From Apium graveolens (lineage: Eukaryota; Streptophyta; Magnoliopsida; Apiales; Apiaceae): 64,000 nt of DNA. The stretch is from assembly GCF_009905375.1 (NCBI RefSeq), contig NC_133655.1, positions 167,858,588 to 167,922,587 on the forward strand, in the 5' to 3' direction. Shown here one piece after another: positions 10,152 through 21,355 of this stretch; within the stretch, counting starts at the first letter, position 1; the number at the start of each line of letters is the position of its first letter. The position numbers and the translations under genes were made by a program. The notes under the pieces are model-generated. The model was not told where the DNA came from, did no database searches, and saw only the letters and a program-made list of their open reading frames with translations.

Positions 10152-11527
10152 TTTAGTTCAGAATAGTTAAGTGTTTTTACTTATCAAATTACTGGATTTA
10201 TAAATGTCTTATACCTTGAGAAAAATGATTTGGTTGCAAGTATTCCTGCCCAAGTGAATGGGGGAATAAAATTATTTAGGGTGTCGATTATTATGACCCC
10301 TTCCAATAAAAGGTTTTTAAGATTGGATGAATGCGTAAGTGACTGTGGCGGATGGTCCAGCGGAGGGCCATGTATTATATGAAATATTTATAATACAAAC
10401 TATTCCACTGGCATATATATTGCCTTTTGTTTGAGTACTCGTGTTTTGGGACATGTTTCCACGAATCATGATCCAGTGCTATAGCACGGGCTGCTCAACA
10501 TATGAAAGTACGTCCGTCGAAGAATGATTTCAATCTAAATTATTATATTGTTTTTGATAATCGTATAATAAATGATTTATCAAATATTTTGATTCTGGAT
10601 AAAAGGTGAAATGCAGTTTTGATTCAGTTTCTGATTTATGTTGATACTTAATTTATTGTTAAATATTAATGATGGTATTAATATATATGATTCATGTTGT
10701 GAGCATCGAAGTTAGTACTGATATCTAATTTCATATGACATCAAAATGAGTATTAATGTCAAGAGTTCGGTTTTGAATAAAGTTTATGATTCGGTCCATA
10801 ATCACTGTTTCATGTTATTGTTGTTTACGATATTTCCGTAAACATTGTTTTATGAGTTTTATTCTCGTCAAGATTCAAAGTATTGCTGGATTATTTTCGC
10901 TCAAAAATATCAAAAGGGTTTTGAATACATTTAAGGAATCAATTTTGAGGTTCCTTAACTAAATTTTCTGGTTCAGCAATTATTGATTTTAATTGTTCTG
11001 CTCTATTACATATATCAGTTTTTATATTAAAATGACCATATATATGTAATAATGAACTTGCTGAGCATTTCTTTCGCTCATATGTACCTGTTTTTAAATT
11101 TAACCTTCCAATGAGGATTAGCTTGCGCTATTTAGCCGCTTAATTCAAGAAAACAAAGAAGAAGCTTTTGGAAGATGGCTGGCCCAGGGTTTGCGGAACT
11201 GGTACAAGTTCTGTTGTGTATAGCTTTTTGTATATATATTATAGTTGTATTATTGTATATTTGGGCCTAGTATACTTCTTTACTAGTGGGTTTAGTGTTG
11301 AGTTTTTAAATTGTTGGAAAAGAGTTTTAAAAGAAAGTGAAAATTTATTTGTAGAATTTGGATTTCTTGTTTCTAGAACTATAACCTGAAAAGATCTTGG
11401 TGTAGTTTGGGATCACATATGCTATATTTCAGTTGATGGCATTTATTTGTTGATTCAACAAGTTATTTTGCATTGAGGTTTCATTGTGACGAACAAATCA
11501 AATGACCCCGGATTTGGGGGCGTTACA
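10152..11527 (+). repeat. 3' half of an unidentified Ty3 LTR
   Basis: This non-coding stretch ends GACCCCGGATTTGGGGGCGTTACA at 11527, almost the same terminus as the family A LTR at 10151. It contains CTTGCTGAGCATTTCTTTCGCTC, resembling the CTTGCTGAGTTACTTAGCTC segment of the solo LTR near 32772. Its start does not look like an LTR 5' end, and no PBS follows 11527; coding sequence of Copia-2 begins immediately. I read it as the surviving 3' part of a Ty3 LTR whose 5' part was lost or replaced by the family A pair. No credible gene is present. Confidence 0.5.
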
Positions 11528-11528
11528 T

Positions 11529-12180
11529 AATATTTCTTTGGTCAATTAAGCAAAATGCATGACTCCCAACTAATTGTTTAAGAATAGGAAGCCAACGCTA
11601 ATCTTTCTTCATGTCTTTGGCTGCAAATGCTATATTCAAAGGAATCAAACTGAGCAATATGGAAAGCTTGATTCTAAAGCAGATGAAGGTATTTTTGTTG
11701 GGTATGCAATTGGAAAAACATACATAGTCTACAATCTCAGAACTAACATTGTTATGGAATCTGTACATGCTGTGTTTGATGATAAGAAGATTGAAGGACT
11801 GCAAGAGGAAGGTTTCCAAGAAAGCCTCAAATTTAACAATGTAGAGATGATTTGTGATGATAGTGAAGATGAAAGTGATCAAGAAATAATCTCTAAGGAA
11901 AATGCATAAAAGTCAGTAACAAATGAAGCACAAAATTCAACATCCGTCGAAAGATCAAGTGCATCATCCGTCGAGAGACAATCTGCATTATCCTTCGAGA
12001 GACAAAGATCAAGATCCATTGAGCCATCAATAGGAGTTGAAAGTCAATACAAAGAACACTCAGAAAGGACCCCCACTTCAAGTCAAAGATCCACAGACTC
12101 AGGGGGAGTTTCTTCTAATCAAAACTCAGTCACACATCAAGACAATAATGAGGCTTCTTCATTTGAGCTAATCTACCACA
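11529..12180 (+). pseudogene. Integrase C-terminal part and hinge of Copia-2 pol
   Basis: This is the C-terminal region of Copia integrase, the enzyme that joins element cDNA to host DNA. The frame carries the diagnostic LFKNRKPTLIFLHVFGC segment, then DEGIFVGYAIGKTYIVYN and VHAVFDDKKIEGL. Two TAA codons at 11547 and 11565 and one at 11907-11909 break it; the first two stand where related elements have Gln. The catalytic core is missing because the element starts at 11528. After 11909 the same frame continues through a Ser/Gln/Glu-rich hinge in which the motif TCCGTCGARAGA is translated as SVER twice (11940-11980), with a decayed third copy. A frameshift near 12180-12200 precedes reverse transcriptase. 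Confidence 0.8.
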
Positions 12181-12189
12181 ATAAAGAAA

Positions 12190-13819
12190 ATGGACTAGAG
12201 ATCACTCATTTGAACTTATTATTGGTGATGCAACTTCAAGAGTGCAGACTAGGAAAGCAACTCAAGAAGAGTGTATATATAGCAGCTTCATGTCTCAGGA
12301 AGAGCCTAAAAAGGTAGAAGAAACTTTGTTGGATCCTGATTGGGTTTTAGCTATGCAGGAAGAGCTAAACCAATTTGAAAGAAATAAGGTAAGGAAGCTA
12401 TTACCTAATCCTAAAGGAAAGAATCCTATTGATACTAAGTGGGTATTCAGAAATAAGATGGATGAGAATGGCATAGTAGTCATGAACAAAGCTAGATTGG
12501 TTGCTAAGGGCTATTGTTAATAAGAAGGAATAGATTTTGATGAGACATTTGCTCCTGTTGCAAGACTTGAAGCCATCAGAATTTTTCTAGCCTATGCGGC
12601 CCATGCAAATTTCAAGGTCTATCAAATGGATGTTAAAAGTGCCTTTCTGAATGGAGATTTGTAGGAGGAAGTCTATGTCAGTCAACCTCCTGGTTTTGAA
12701 GACCCTAACTTTCCAGAATATGTCTACTATCTTTTGAAAGCACTTTATGGATTGAAGCAAGCACCTAGAGCCTAGTTTGACACTTTGTCAAAGTTTTTCT
12801 TAGAAAATCATTTCACAAGAGGTATCGTTGATAAAACTTTATTCTTTAGAAATGTTAATGGCTCTAGTATACTTGTTCAGATTTAAGTAGATGATATTAT
12901 ATTTGTCTCTACAGATGAGAAACTTTGCAAAAAGTTTTCCAAATTGATGCAAAGTAAATATGAAATGAGCATGATGGGAGAACTAACTTACTTTCTTGGT
13001 TTACTAGTTAAGCAAGTTAGTGATGGAATATTCATTAGTCAAACCAAATACATTTATGATCTTTTAAAGAAGTTTGACTTAATGGATTGCACATTTGCAA
13101 AAACTCCCATGGCCACTGCCACTAAACTTGAATTAAACACTACTGAAAAGTCTGTGGACATTTCAAGTTATAGAGGCATGGTTAGCTCATTTTTATATTT
13201 AACAGCCAGTAGGCCAGATATAATATTTGCTACTTGTCTTTGTGCTAGATTTCAGGCTGTTCCTAGAGAATCTTACTTAGTAGCTATTAAGAGAATATTT
13301 AGATATCTCAAAGAAACACCAAAACTTGGCATCTGGTATCGTAGAGATTCTAGTTTCGATCTAACTGGTTATTCAGATGCAGATTATGCAGGTTGTAAAA
13401 TTGATAGAAAAAGTACAACAGGAACCTGTCAATTTCTAGGAAATAAGCTAGTAAATTGGTTCAGTAAAATGAAAAATTCAGCCTCTACTTCTACAGCCGA
13501 GGCTGAATATATTATTGTTGGCAGTTGTTGTGCACAGATTTTATGGATGAAAAACCAATTGTTGGTACAGGTGGATAAGATTAATATTTTATGTGATAAC
13601 ACTAGTGCCATTGCAATTACTGAAAATCCAGTACATCATTCAAGTACAAAGCACATTGACATCAAGTACCACTTCATTAGAGAACATGTCATGAATGGTA
13701 CTATGGAACTTCATTTTGTTCCAAGTGAGAAGCAACTTGCAGACATCTTTACCAAGCCACTTGATGAGTCCATCTTTACTAGGTTGGTAAGTGAGTTAGG
13801 TATGCTTAATTACTCCTAA
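12190..13819 (+). pseudogene. Reverse transcriptase and RNase H of Copia-2
   Basis: Copia RT/RNase H, which would copy genomic RNA to cDNA and degrade the template. RT landmarks are [56 protein letters not shown] and [11 protein letters not shown]. In-frame stops lie at 12518-12523 (two TAA in place of Gln-Gln), 12662 (TAG), 12773 (TAG for Trp) and 12884 (TAA). The last replaces the Tyr of the YVDD catalytic motif, so the enzyme is dead at its active site. From 12944 the frame is open to the stop at 13819 and holds an intact RNase [25 protein letters not shown] and [15 protein letters not shown] few codons are lost near 13565 compared with Copia-3 (62228-63871). Confidence 0.9.
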
Positions 13820-13914
13820 TTTGTTTTGATGTCTAAGCAATTTGAAATGCAGCCAGAATCAAATTTGATTTTCCTTGTCAAGGATGAAATTTTGGCTAAG
13901 TCAAAATTTACATC

Positions 13915-13939
13915 TCGACGGATGTTCATTATCCGTCGA
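13915..13939. repeat. Perfect 9-bp inverted repeat TCGACGGAT / ATCCGTCGA
   Basis: The arms are 13915-13923 and 13931-13939, with a 7-base loop. It lies about 290 bases upstream of the internal TATA box of Copia-2 and is made from the same motif as the LTR arrays. Confidence 0.8.
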
Positions 13940-14225
13940 AAATGAATATTCGTTGAATTTTATTATCTGTTGAAAAATCAAATATTATTCTGGGCACTTT
14001 TTATCTCAACGGATATCTGTTTAATCTTTATCAGTCGAATTCCTTTCTTCATAGCCGTTACTTCTATGTATCATCCGTCGAATCTACTTACAGCTGTAAG
14101 TATATTTTGATGGATAATCATTAGAATTTCGACATTTTAGTTTATTTTTAAACGGTTATTCTGGGAAAATATCATTGTTACTTTATTTTTACTTTTTATT
14201 TTTTAACCGTTTATTTCTGAGAAAG

Positions 14226-14233
14226 TATAAAAG
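14226..14233 (+). promoter_or_regulatory. Internal TATA box before the third ORF (Copia-2)
   Basis: TATAAAAG in the context GAAAGTATAAAAGTCTATTTC, 115 bases before ATG 14341 and followed by a CT-rich leader ending near CTTTCTCAAGCAATTTCTAC. Copia-3 has the same TATAAAAG 117 bases before its ATG and a similar CTCTCTCAAGCACTTATTC leader. Conservation of box, spacing and leader in two separately inserted copies supports a promoter for a separate mRNA. No transcript data are available to me. Confidence 0.55.
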
Positions 14234-17212
14234 TCTATTTCATTTTCATTTTTACTTTTATCTTTCTCAAGCAATTTCTACTAACTCCCTTCGTCTCCAA
14301 AGCAAAAACCCTCTTTCTGCAATTACTTTTAATCACAACAATGACACCGGTAGTGTAGATCATGTCTCAAACTGGGTTTGTATATGAAAAGAATAGCTTC
14401 GTAGCATTGGTGAACAAGGAGATTGCTACTTCTGAAGACTATCATAAAATGATGGATTTCATTCGAAGTTGTAAACTGAGTTATGCTATACTGGAGTCTC
14501 CGGTCATCTACTGTGAAGTTGTTGAGGAGAGTTGGACTACTGCTATCTTCAATTCTAAGGACAAAACCATTACGATTTCTCTCAAAGGTATGGACCATTG
14601 TATTAATAGTGATACACTGCAAGCATGCTTTAAATTTCCTGAAAATAACGCTCTTATTCCACACACAGACACAGATGTGAGCAACATGCTTAATTCTATG
14701 GGTTATTCTCTTAATCCATCTAAGTTAGGAGAGGTTATGAGAATGGGCCTTAAAAAAGAGTGGAGCTTTCTCTGTGATTCTTTTGTTAAGGAATTTTCTG
14801 GCAAGATTAGTAACTTTGATGTTGTTAGCTATTCTATTGTTAACATTCTTTATATGCTTTTGAGTGATAAATATTTTAATTTTGGTAACTCTGTGATGTA
14901 TAAGTTAGGGTATAAGCTAGGAGACATAAAGAAAAGATCTAAGAATATATATTATGCTAGATTTTTTATGTTACTAGCTAACTTTGTTTCTGAAGATCTT
15001 ATAATTGAGAACCCAACCAACAAGCTTGATTGTTGGGTTCAAGAAAGAAGAGTTATTAGCTGACTTAAATAGGGAAAACCACCACAGTGAGGTTCCCTTC
15101 ATGTACTTTCCAATCATGGAGAAACCTCAGGTAAGTGAGGTAAACACTTCTGTCTCTGCTTCTACCCAACCACATATTTCTTTGCAAACAACTGTGGCTA
15201 TGGCATCTATGACAGTGACCAAATAGGTGCCTACCCAAGCCACATAATCATAAGTTTCTAAATCTAAGTAAAAGAAAACCCACTATAGTCTCTCTCAAAA
15301 GAAACTAGTTTTAAAATCTACCAAACACCAAGAGGGGAGTGTGAAGGGAAGTGTGGCTGGTGAGGGACAGGGTGAAAATAAAAAAAGCCCAAAGAATAAG
15401 GAGAGTGAGGTGTGTGTAACCCAGCCTAGCCACACTGCAGTTTCCCAATAAACATAAGTGATTAATAAGGAATCTAGCTCTTACTAGTTGCATCCTCCCA
15501 AAAGGATGTGAGTATTGAACAAAGCTCTCAGCCAAGAGCACAGGCCAAAAGGGTTAGGGACATAGACTTACGTCAAACTTACACAAGAAAGAAGAAATCT
15601 AAAACATATGGGGATACACAGGGTGCACATACTGTGCAAACTACAGTCAAAGACTCAGTTATAGCACCTTCTCAAAGTCATATTGATGTGGCTCCAATAA
15701 ATGTGAAGTCACAACCAAAATCTCTTACAATAGAAGCACCTCATACACAAAACTCAACCACTAACTTTTTGGATGTGGACATGATTCACACATCAATTCC
15801 TGATTCTCCATCTTTAAATCTCATGGGGAAGCCAAAATCTCAAGCAAGTGAGCATCATCTTTTAGATGTTTTGTTGGCTCACTTGCCATTTCTTTCTGAT
15901 TCTACTGAGAAATCTGTGCATAATCTCAAATCAATCACCACAGATTCTACAGTAGTTTCAACTCCAAACTTCATCATTTCTTCTCTCTCAACGGATATTC
16001 TTCATTCGTAGACTAGTGATTGTATCTCGAAGGATGTGCTTAACAACAGTCATTCGTTGAATTTTTCAACTACTGTTTCAACGAATGTTTCTCATCAGTT
16101 GAATATCACTGCACCACTTGAAATTTCAACAATTGTTACAAGTGCAGATGATCTAGTAGTTGTACAATCACTATTAGGATTGAGGGAAGGGAGTGAACAG
16201 AGTGAGAGGCTGAGTTGCTCTCAGGTAAAAGGAGAGGAAAAGAGTGAACAAATGTAAGATATTTCTTCCATCTTGGTAAAAGTGAGTGAGAGGAGTCCCA
16301 CCTTAGTTGGTGAAGGTGAGGTGTGAGGGAAGTAATCCAAGGGGAGCCCTTGATGCAAAAAACAGAGAGAAAATGAGAGAAAAGTAGGTATAAGTGATAT
16401 AAGGGTGGCAACCATTGCTAGTGAGTCAATGAATGTCAGTGATGCAGAAAAGAGAGACTGTATCAACAAGAATATCAAGATGTTATAGATTCTATCTCTT
16501 TGGATGCTAAGAAATTTACTCATCCTATTCCAGCATATCAAATTATGGTTGGATAGGGCAATGAGGAGGCTGAGAAAATACTTAAATTGGTGCACACAAC
16601 AGCTTCAATGCTAAGGGCCAAGGATGCAATCAACTCTCTTCCACCTGCAGCTGGTGATGATTTTGAGTTTGATTCTAGTGGCAAATTTGGGGATGCTTCT
16701 AATGATGAAGAGGATTTCATGGACATATGGGGAGATGCAGCTCCTAGCTCAAGCACATGCACTCCAGCATGGATATTTAGCAAAGACTGCAGTGAACACC
16801 AATTCAAATCAACTCTATTCCACATTATCCATCAGACTCAAACAGCTCTCCAAGCCACTATAGATGCCAACACCAAGAGTCTTCTCCAAGCACGCCTTGA
16901 ATCTCTCCACTTGCACAAAATTCAATCTCTAAAACAAAGTCAAGATGTGACTGAAATTAAGACAGAAATTGGACAAGTCAAGAAGGACATCACTGAAAGG
17001 TTAGAGTCTATCCATCTTGAAACTATAATGAGAAACATTAATAGACAACTCAGGAAAGATTCTGACTTAAGTAGCAAGGTTGATTCTTTGGACACTAGGA
17101 TAAGAGCACTGGAAACTTCAATCACTAAGATCCAACTCAACCAAGTTTACCAGAGACTCCTTCTTCAAAAATTGGTGGTTGCACAAACCTTCAACCCTGC
17201 TCAACTTGATGC

Positions 17213-17308
17213 TAACAAAAAGGGGGAGAAAGATGCATTTTTTCCAGTTGGTGAGGGGGAGAAAGATGCACTTATCAAAGGTAGTGAGGGGGAGAAGGAT
17301 GTACATAT
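17213..17308 (+). repeat. Three in-frame GEGEKDA repeats in the third ORF
   Basis: GGGGGAGAAAGATGCA (17222), GAGGGGGAGAAAGATGCA (near 17255) and GAGGGGGAGAAGGATGTA (near 17287) encode GEKDA, GEGEKDA and GEGEKDV in an ~33-36 bp tandem repeat. Copia-3 has only a shortened GEK-containing version (about 58975-59025), so the copy number has changed between elements. Confidence 0.65.
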
Positions 17309-18599
17309 TCAAGACAATAAAGTGATTGTTCCAGCAATTACTTTCTCTAAGCCACCAGTTATGGATAACATTGATTTGATCAAAATAGCAGCAGCTGTAC
17401 TGGAGCTGAAAGAAAAATAAAAAAAGATTGATGAAAAAATTGAGAAGAATTTTGGTCAAATTGCAAAACCTGAAAAACTAGTGAAATATTTCACTCAATT
17501 GAGACAAATTTCAATCAATGAAATGAGCTTGGGGAGTTTGGAAAAGGGTCAACCCTCAGCTAGAAAACTTCTACAGGCCAATGTGATTTTACAGCCAAAG
17601 AAAAACTACTCAAAGAATTCAACCAAAAATCCATTGGACCTAGTCTATACAACTCCCAAGCCTGATGAAGAGAAGCTACATGGCAGCTCTATTGCTTATC
17701 ACAAGGATCCAAGAGACTCAGTATTGAAGAAGAGAATTGCTAGAATCTACAGGCATGGCAAATTGATCTATGTGATGGCTGGACATCCATAATTTGCAGA
17801 AGCTAAGAAAGAAGAAAAGGTGAGGCTCAAACAACAGAAAAGGCAAGCTGCCTTAGATGCCAAGAACCAAGCTAAGAAGCTTGCAATCACAGAAACTGAA
17901 ATGCCTACTATTATAACTGAGTCTATGAATGAAGAAAAGCAAGATGAACCAAAGCAGATAAAAGTTCCAAGTTGGAAATTTAGAGCAAAGAGAAAGCTGA
18001 ATTTTGATGAAGACAAGGAAGAGTGCATGCCAACCCAATCTACCACTAAAAGTTAACAAACCTTGCCCAAAATGGAGCAGGCTGAATTTAAGGTTTATTC
18101 TGATATATATTTCAATGGTGAACCCATAATTTCCCAAGGATGAACCTATAGATTGGAAAAACTTATCAATCTATGATCTAAACATATCAATCCCAACAAA
18201 ACCAAGGAAAACAAAGAAAAGAGCAATCAAACAATACAAACCTGTCAGACTTCAATCCAAAGCTCTAGCCAAACCCAAACCAACTGTCAACAAGGGAGAT
18301 CAACTCTACATCTGTGACATCAATGAGTTTTTAGACATAAATCTCTATCGGGATGAGCTAGATGAAGTAAGAGCTATTGATGCTCACAAGAAGCTTCTAG
18401 AGAGATTAGTGTTCAGGTACAAGGGTGGAAAAGAGCTAACTTGGCCTCTTTATAGAATTCTCAATGAAGGCTACTCTGTCTTAGTGAAGATATTCTCCTC
18501 AATGAAGAAGAACTTTGGGTTCAACATTGTTGCCAAAAGGGAGATACTGAACAGAATTGAGAAGATAAGATATAGCTGGAGAGACCCAAATGCACTCCC

Positions 18600-18604
18600 A
18601 AGGG
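18600..18604. repeat. Left target-site duplication (AAGGG) of the solo LTR
   Basis: AAGGG precedes TGTAATATCC at 18605. The right copy is AAGAG (33169-33173), one G/A transition away. Confidence 0.65.
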
Positions 18605-20948
18605 TGTAATATCCGGGATATATCATGTAATTACTTTTATCAATAAATAAATATTCTGTATTTATTCTGTGAATTTTGGTGAATTATCTATTAACTGGTA
18701 TCTGTGTTTGGATATTTAAATATAATAAAATTTGAGTATTTTAATTTTTATATGTCCAAAATAAAGTATAGATAATTGTCATATTTTTCTATTAATTTTT
18801 ATGTTGCTATATGATCTTATAAATGATTTATGGATTTAATAAAAAAATTCTGAGTATTTATAATCTATTTTGTATAATCGGAACCAACCGACTTCAACTG
18901 TTTTTACATTTTTACAACCCAGAAGTCTCGGGAAAACCCCTTCCTAACCTAATTGCAATATTCCGAGCATTTTCCATGTTTTGACTTTTTCAATCCGGAG
19001 TACAATTTTCCTTGTGCGGGTCCCGTCGCAAAGTTTTCGATACAATATTTGTTTCGGTAAATCGATAAAACCCGTATTTTCGCGAAACACGATATTTTGA
19101 TTAAACTATTATATTATCTTCTCGTAATACGTGTAACAAAAGCGCTGAGACCAAGTCTGTATTTACAAAATGTATAGTTTTGGATAATTATCCTAAAATC
19201 AGTACCAATTTGGATCTGTTTTATCAAATAAACGTAATATTTTATATCCGACATGATCCAACGGGATACCAATATTCCGTAAATATAAATATCCTTTACC
19301 GTATTTTGTTTTGTACAGAAAATCATTTACAGTCAGTAAATTTTATAATTTTCAGAGAAAAACAGTATATTCATAATAGTTTCTAAGAATCAAACACTAA
19401 TTTCAAGGCATTACCGATATCCGATTGTGAAGCTCGAGTAACCAAAACAGAGGTATTGAGGAGTACTATCAGATTCAAGAACTTGTTTTACTGCAGAATC
19501 AAAGGTTATTTTTTCTATAATTTTATTTAATTTCAAATTATTTTGGGATTAATTATGAATTTTTGATCTTTATGTTGTTTGTGTGATTTGTTGCTTGCAT
19601 GTTGTAGATAATTTCATCCTGATCATTTTGGTATATTATATGTTGAATTTGGAGTTCAATAACATTTCTCAAATCTGTGTTTTAATTTTGAATTATGAAA
19701 TTAAGGTTCATGAGCCGTATGAATGTTTTCAATTGAATTTGGGGGTTTCTGGTCTAGGGGTTATTAGATAGATTAGTTGGTATGGATTTGTAGAGCTTGA
19801 AAAGAGGAATCGATTGGTGGCGGTCTCGTCAACAGACGATACCGGAATCGAGCTGGCCGGAGCAAGAAAGAACTCGCAGTCCGACGAGTTTTTTTTCTAG
19901 CTTTTCCGGCCAACGCAGGGGTTATCTGTGTGATTTGATTGAATGGTAGTTGTGATCTGGAGGATATGGTGGAGTGAGGATACCATAATCGTGTTCTCCG
20001 GCGAGGCATGGGTGTTTTCCGGTGAACCCATGTACAAATTGCAGTTTAGTACATGTAGTTTTGTAGATGATAAAGTTTAGTCCCTGTAGTTTCTAGTATT
20101 TGCAAATTTAGGATTCCTGTTTTAAAAATTTATAAAATCATATTTTCTATTTATTTTAATTTCAGAAATTCGATTTTAATTATTAAAAATTCCAAAAATC
20201 ATTATTTTAATTCCAAAAATTATTTTTAATTCAAAAAATAAATCTGAATTAGTTAAATAATCAATTAATTTTAGTTGATAATTAATTAGCTAATTGGTCA
20301 ATTAATTTGAATATTAATTGATTAAATTAATTATTAATTGATTATTTAATCAGATTTAATTATTTATTTTGATTTCAAAATTCTGAAAAATAGTTTCGAG
20401 TTTTAAAATATTATTTTAAATTGTTTACAAGGCTCGATAATTATTATAAAATGATTTTAAAGTCAGATTCGGGCAATCGAAGCCTGTTATTTGTTTTTAA
20501 ATGATTCAACGACCCGTTTTAATTCTGAAAAATGTTTAAAAATTCGTATTAAATATCTGAAGAATTATTTTAACCGCGAATCTTCTTTGAAAAAGTATTT
20601 TTATCGAATATCTTACGTGCTATGTGCTCTATGTGATCCGATTGATGTATTATATGGGTATATGTACATTGTTTGATTATTTCAATCGTAATTTTCAATC
20701 CGTAAGTCAGGTTTGGGTAAAACGAAGGGTAGATGGAAGCTTATAACGAATAGAATTAAGTGAGAATAAGTATTGATAGACACTTGTGATGTCTGAGCAG
20801 AAGAATCGAGGCATAGGAAGGTAAAGCAGATAGTCGGTGAATAAGAGATAGTGATCGAGAATAAGTGAAGTGTTAGCGAGTCAAGATAAGGCAAGTACTT
20901 CTGAACCTTTCTCAAGATATATGTTTGGAATTGTTCTGTTTTATATTG

Positions 20949-20953
20949 CAAGT
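20949..20953. repeat. Left target-site duplication CAAGT (Athila)
   Basis: CAAGT immediately precedes TGATAAG at 20954 and matches CAAGT after the right LTR (32121-32125). Confidence 0.9.
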
Positions 20954-21195
20954 TGATAAGTGGCATTTTATACCACTTAGAACGTCTTATTATGGCTTGA
21001 ATTGATGTCTTGAAATCAAGTATTTTGTGTAGTTGATGCATTTTTCTAGTGTCTTTGCATTTTAGGGTATAACTTATGTAATTTGGGAGATTTCATCATA
21101 ATAAGCCTAGAGAAGTACTTGGAACCAGTTGCGGGGAGTTGTGCGAAGAAATCAGCAAAATCAGAAGCAGAAAGTGGGATTGTCCAAAAGCTATG

Positions 21196-21270
21196 CAGGC
21201 GACCGCCTGGGATATGCAGGCGACCGACTGGAGATGCAGGCGCCCGCGTGGGAACTGAGGCGGCCGCCAG
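21196..21270. repeat. GC-rich CAGGCGNCCGCCTG array in Athila 5' LTR
   Basis: Four ~20-bp units start at 21196, 21217, 21237 and 21257. The first reads CAGGCGACCGCCTG, 6-bp inverted arms around AC. The array stands out in AT-rich surroundings and lies about 80 bp upstream of the LTR TATA box. The same array occurs in the 3' LTR (30969-31044) and once internally (28008-28082). Confidence 0.85.
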
Positions 21271-21349
21271 GGGTCGTAAATTTAGAATCTGGATTTTCTA
21301 ATTCAATTTCTATTGGGCTTCTGAGACTGCTATTTCTAGTGGACTCTAA

Positions 21350-21355
21350 TATAAA
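21350..21355 (+). promoter_or_regulatory. TATA box of Athila 5' LTR
   Basis: TATAAA in CTCTAATATAAACCTAC; the right LTR has the stronger form CTCTTATATAAACCTAC (31121-31128). It would drive the genomic transcript. Confidence 0.6.

Larger units (their letters stand above)
13820..14340 (+). other. Spacer between pol and third ORF of Copia-2, motif-rich
   Basis: 521 bases without a coding frame. It holds a perfect 9-bp inverted repeat (TCGACGGAT 13915-13923 and ATCCGTCGA 13931-13939), further CGACGGAT/ATCCGTCG variants near 13950, 14009 and 14069, then an AT-rich stretch, a TATA box at 14226 and a CT-rich leader up to ATG 14341. The matching spacer of Copia-3 (62023-62227 plus leader) is shorter and keeps one motif and the TATA box. 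Confidence 0.65.
14341..18604 (+). pseudogene. Third ORF of Copia-2 (accessory protein), N-terminal and middle parts
   Basis: A very long ORF downstream of RNase H, homologous to 58004-61896 (minus) in Copia-3. It starts ATG 14341 (TAG at 14356, next Met 14362: MSQTGFVYEKNSF). Residues 1-240 form a globular domain (VVEESWTTA, KDKTITISLKGMDHCINSD, MRMGLKKEWSFLCDSFVK, FSGKISNFDVV, NKLDCWVQE). A one-base insertion near 15057 shifts the frame. Next come Ser/Thr/Pro-rich low complexity (15100-16250, several Gln-to-stop changes, four of them within 15224-15276), an acidic segment, a coiled coil (about 16800-17160), GEKDA repeats (17220-17305), a Lys-rich part and a conserved C-terminal domain (about 18290-18604: YRDELDEVRAIDAHKKL, MKKNFGFNIVAK). 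A solo LTR interrupts it at 18605; the last part is at 33174-33433. I see no signal peptide or membrane segment, so 'env' is not supported. Function unknown. Confidence 0.8.

Noticed and set aside
2806..11532. TGATA/TAATA as a target duplication for the whole block 2811-11527
   Set aside because: It is a four-of-five match only, and the sequences outside the block do not join into one continuous Copia sequence. Kept only as a possibility.
20100..20380. Possible matrix-attachment or replication origin in very AT-rich sequence
   Set aside because: Simple TTAATTGATT-type sequence in a decayed LTR. Nothing beyond base composition supports a function.
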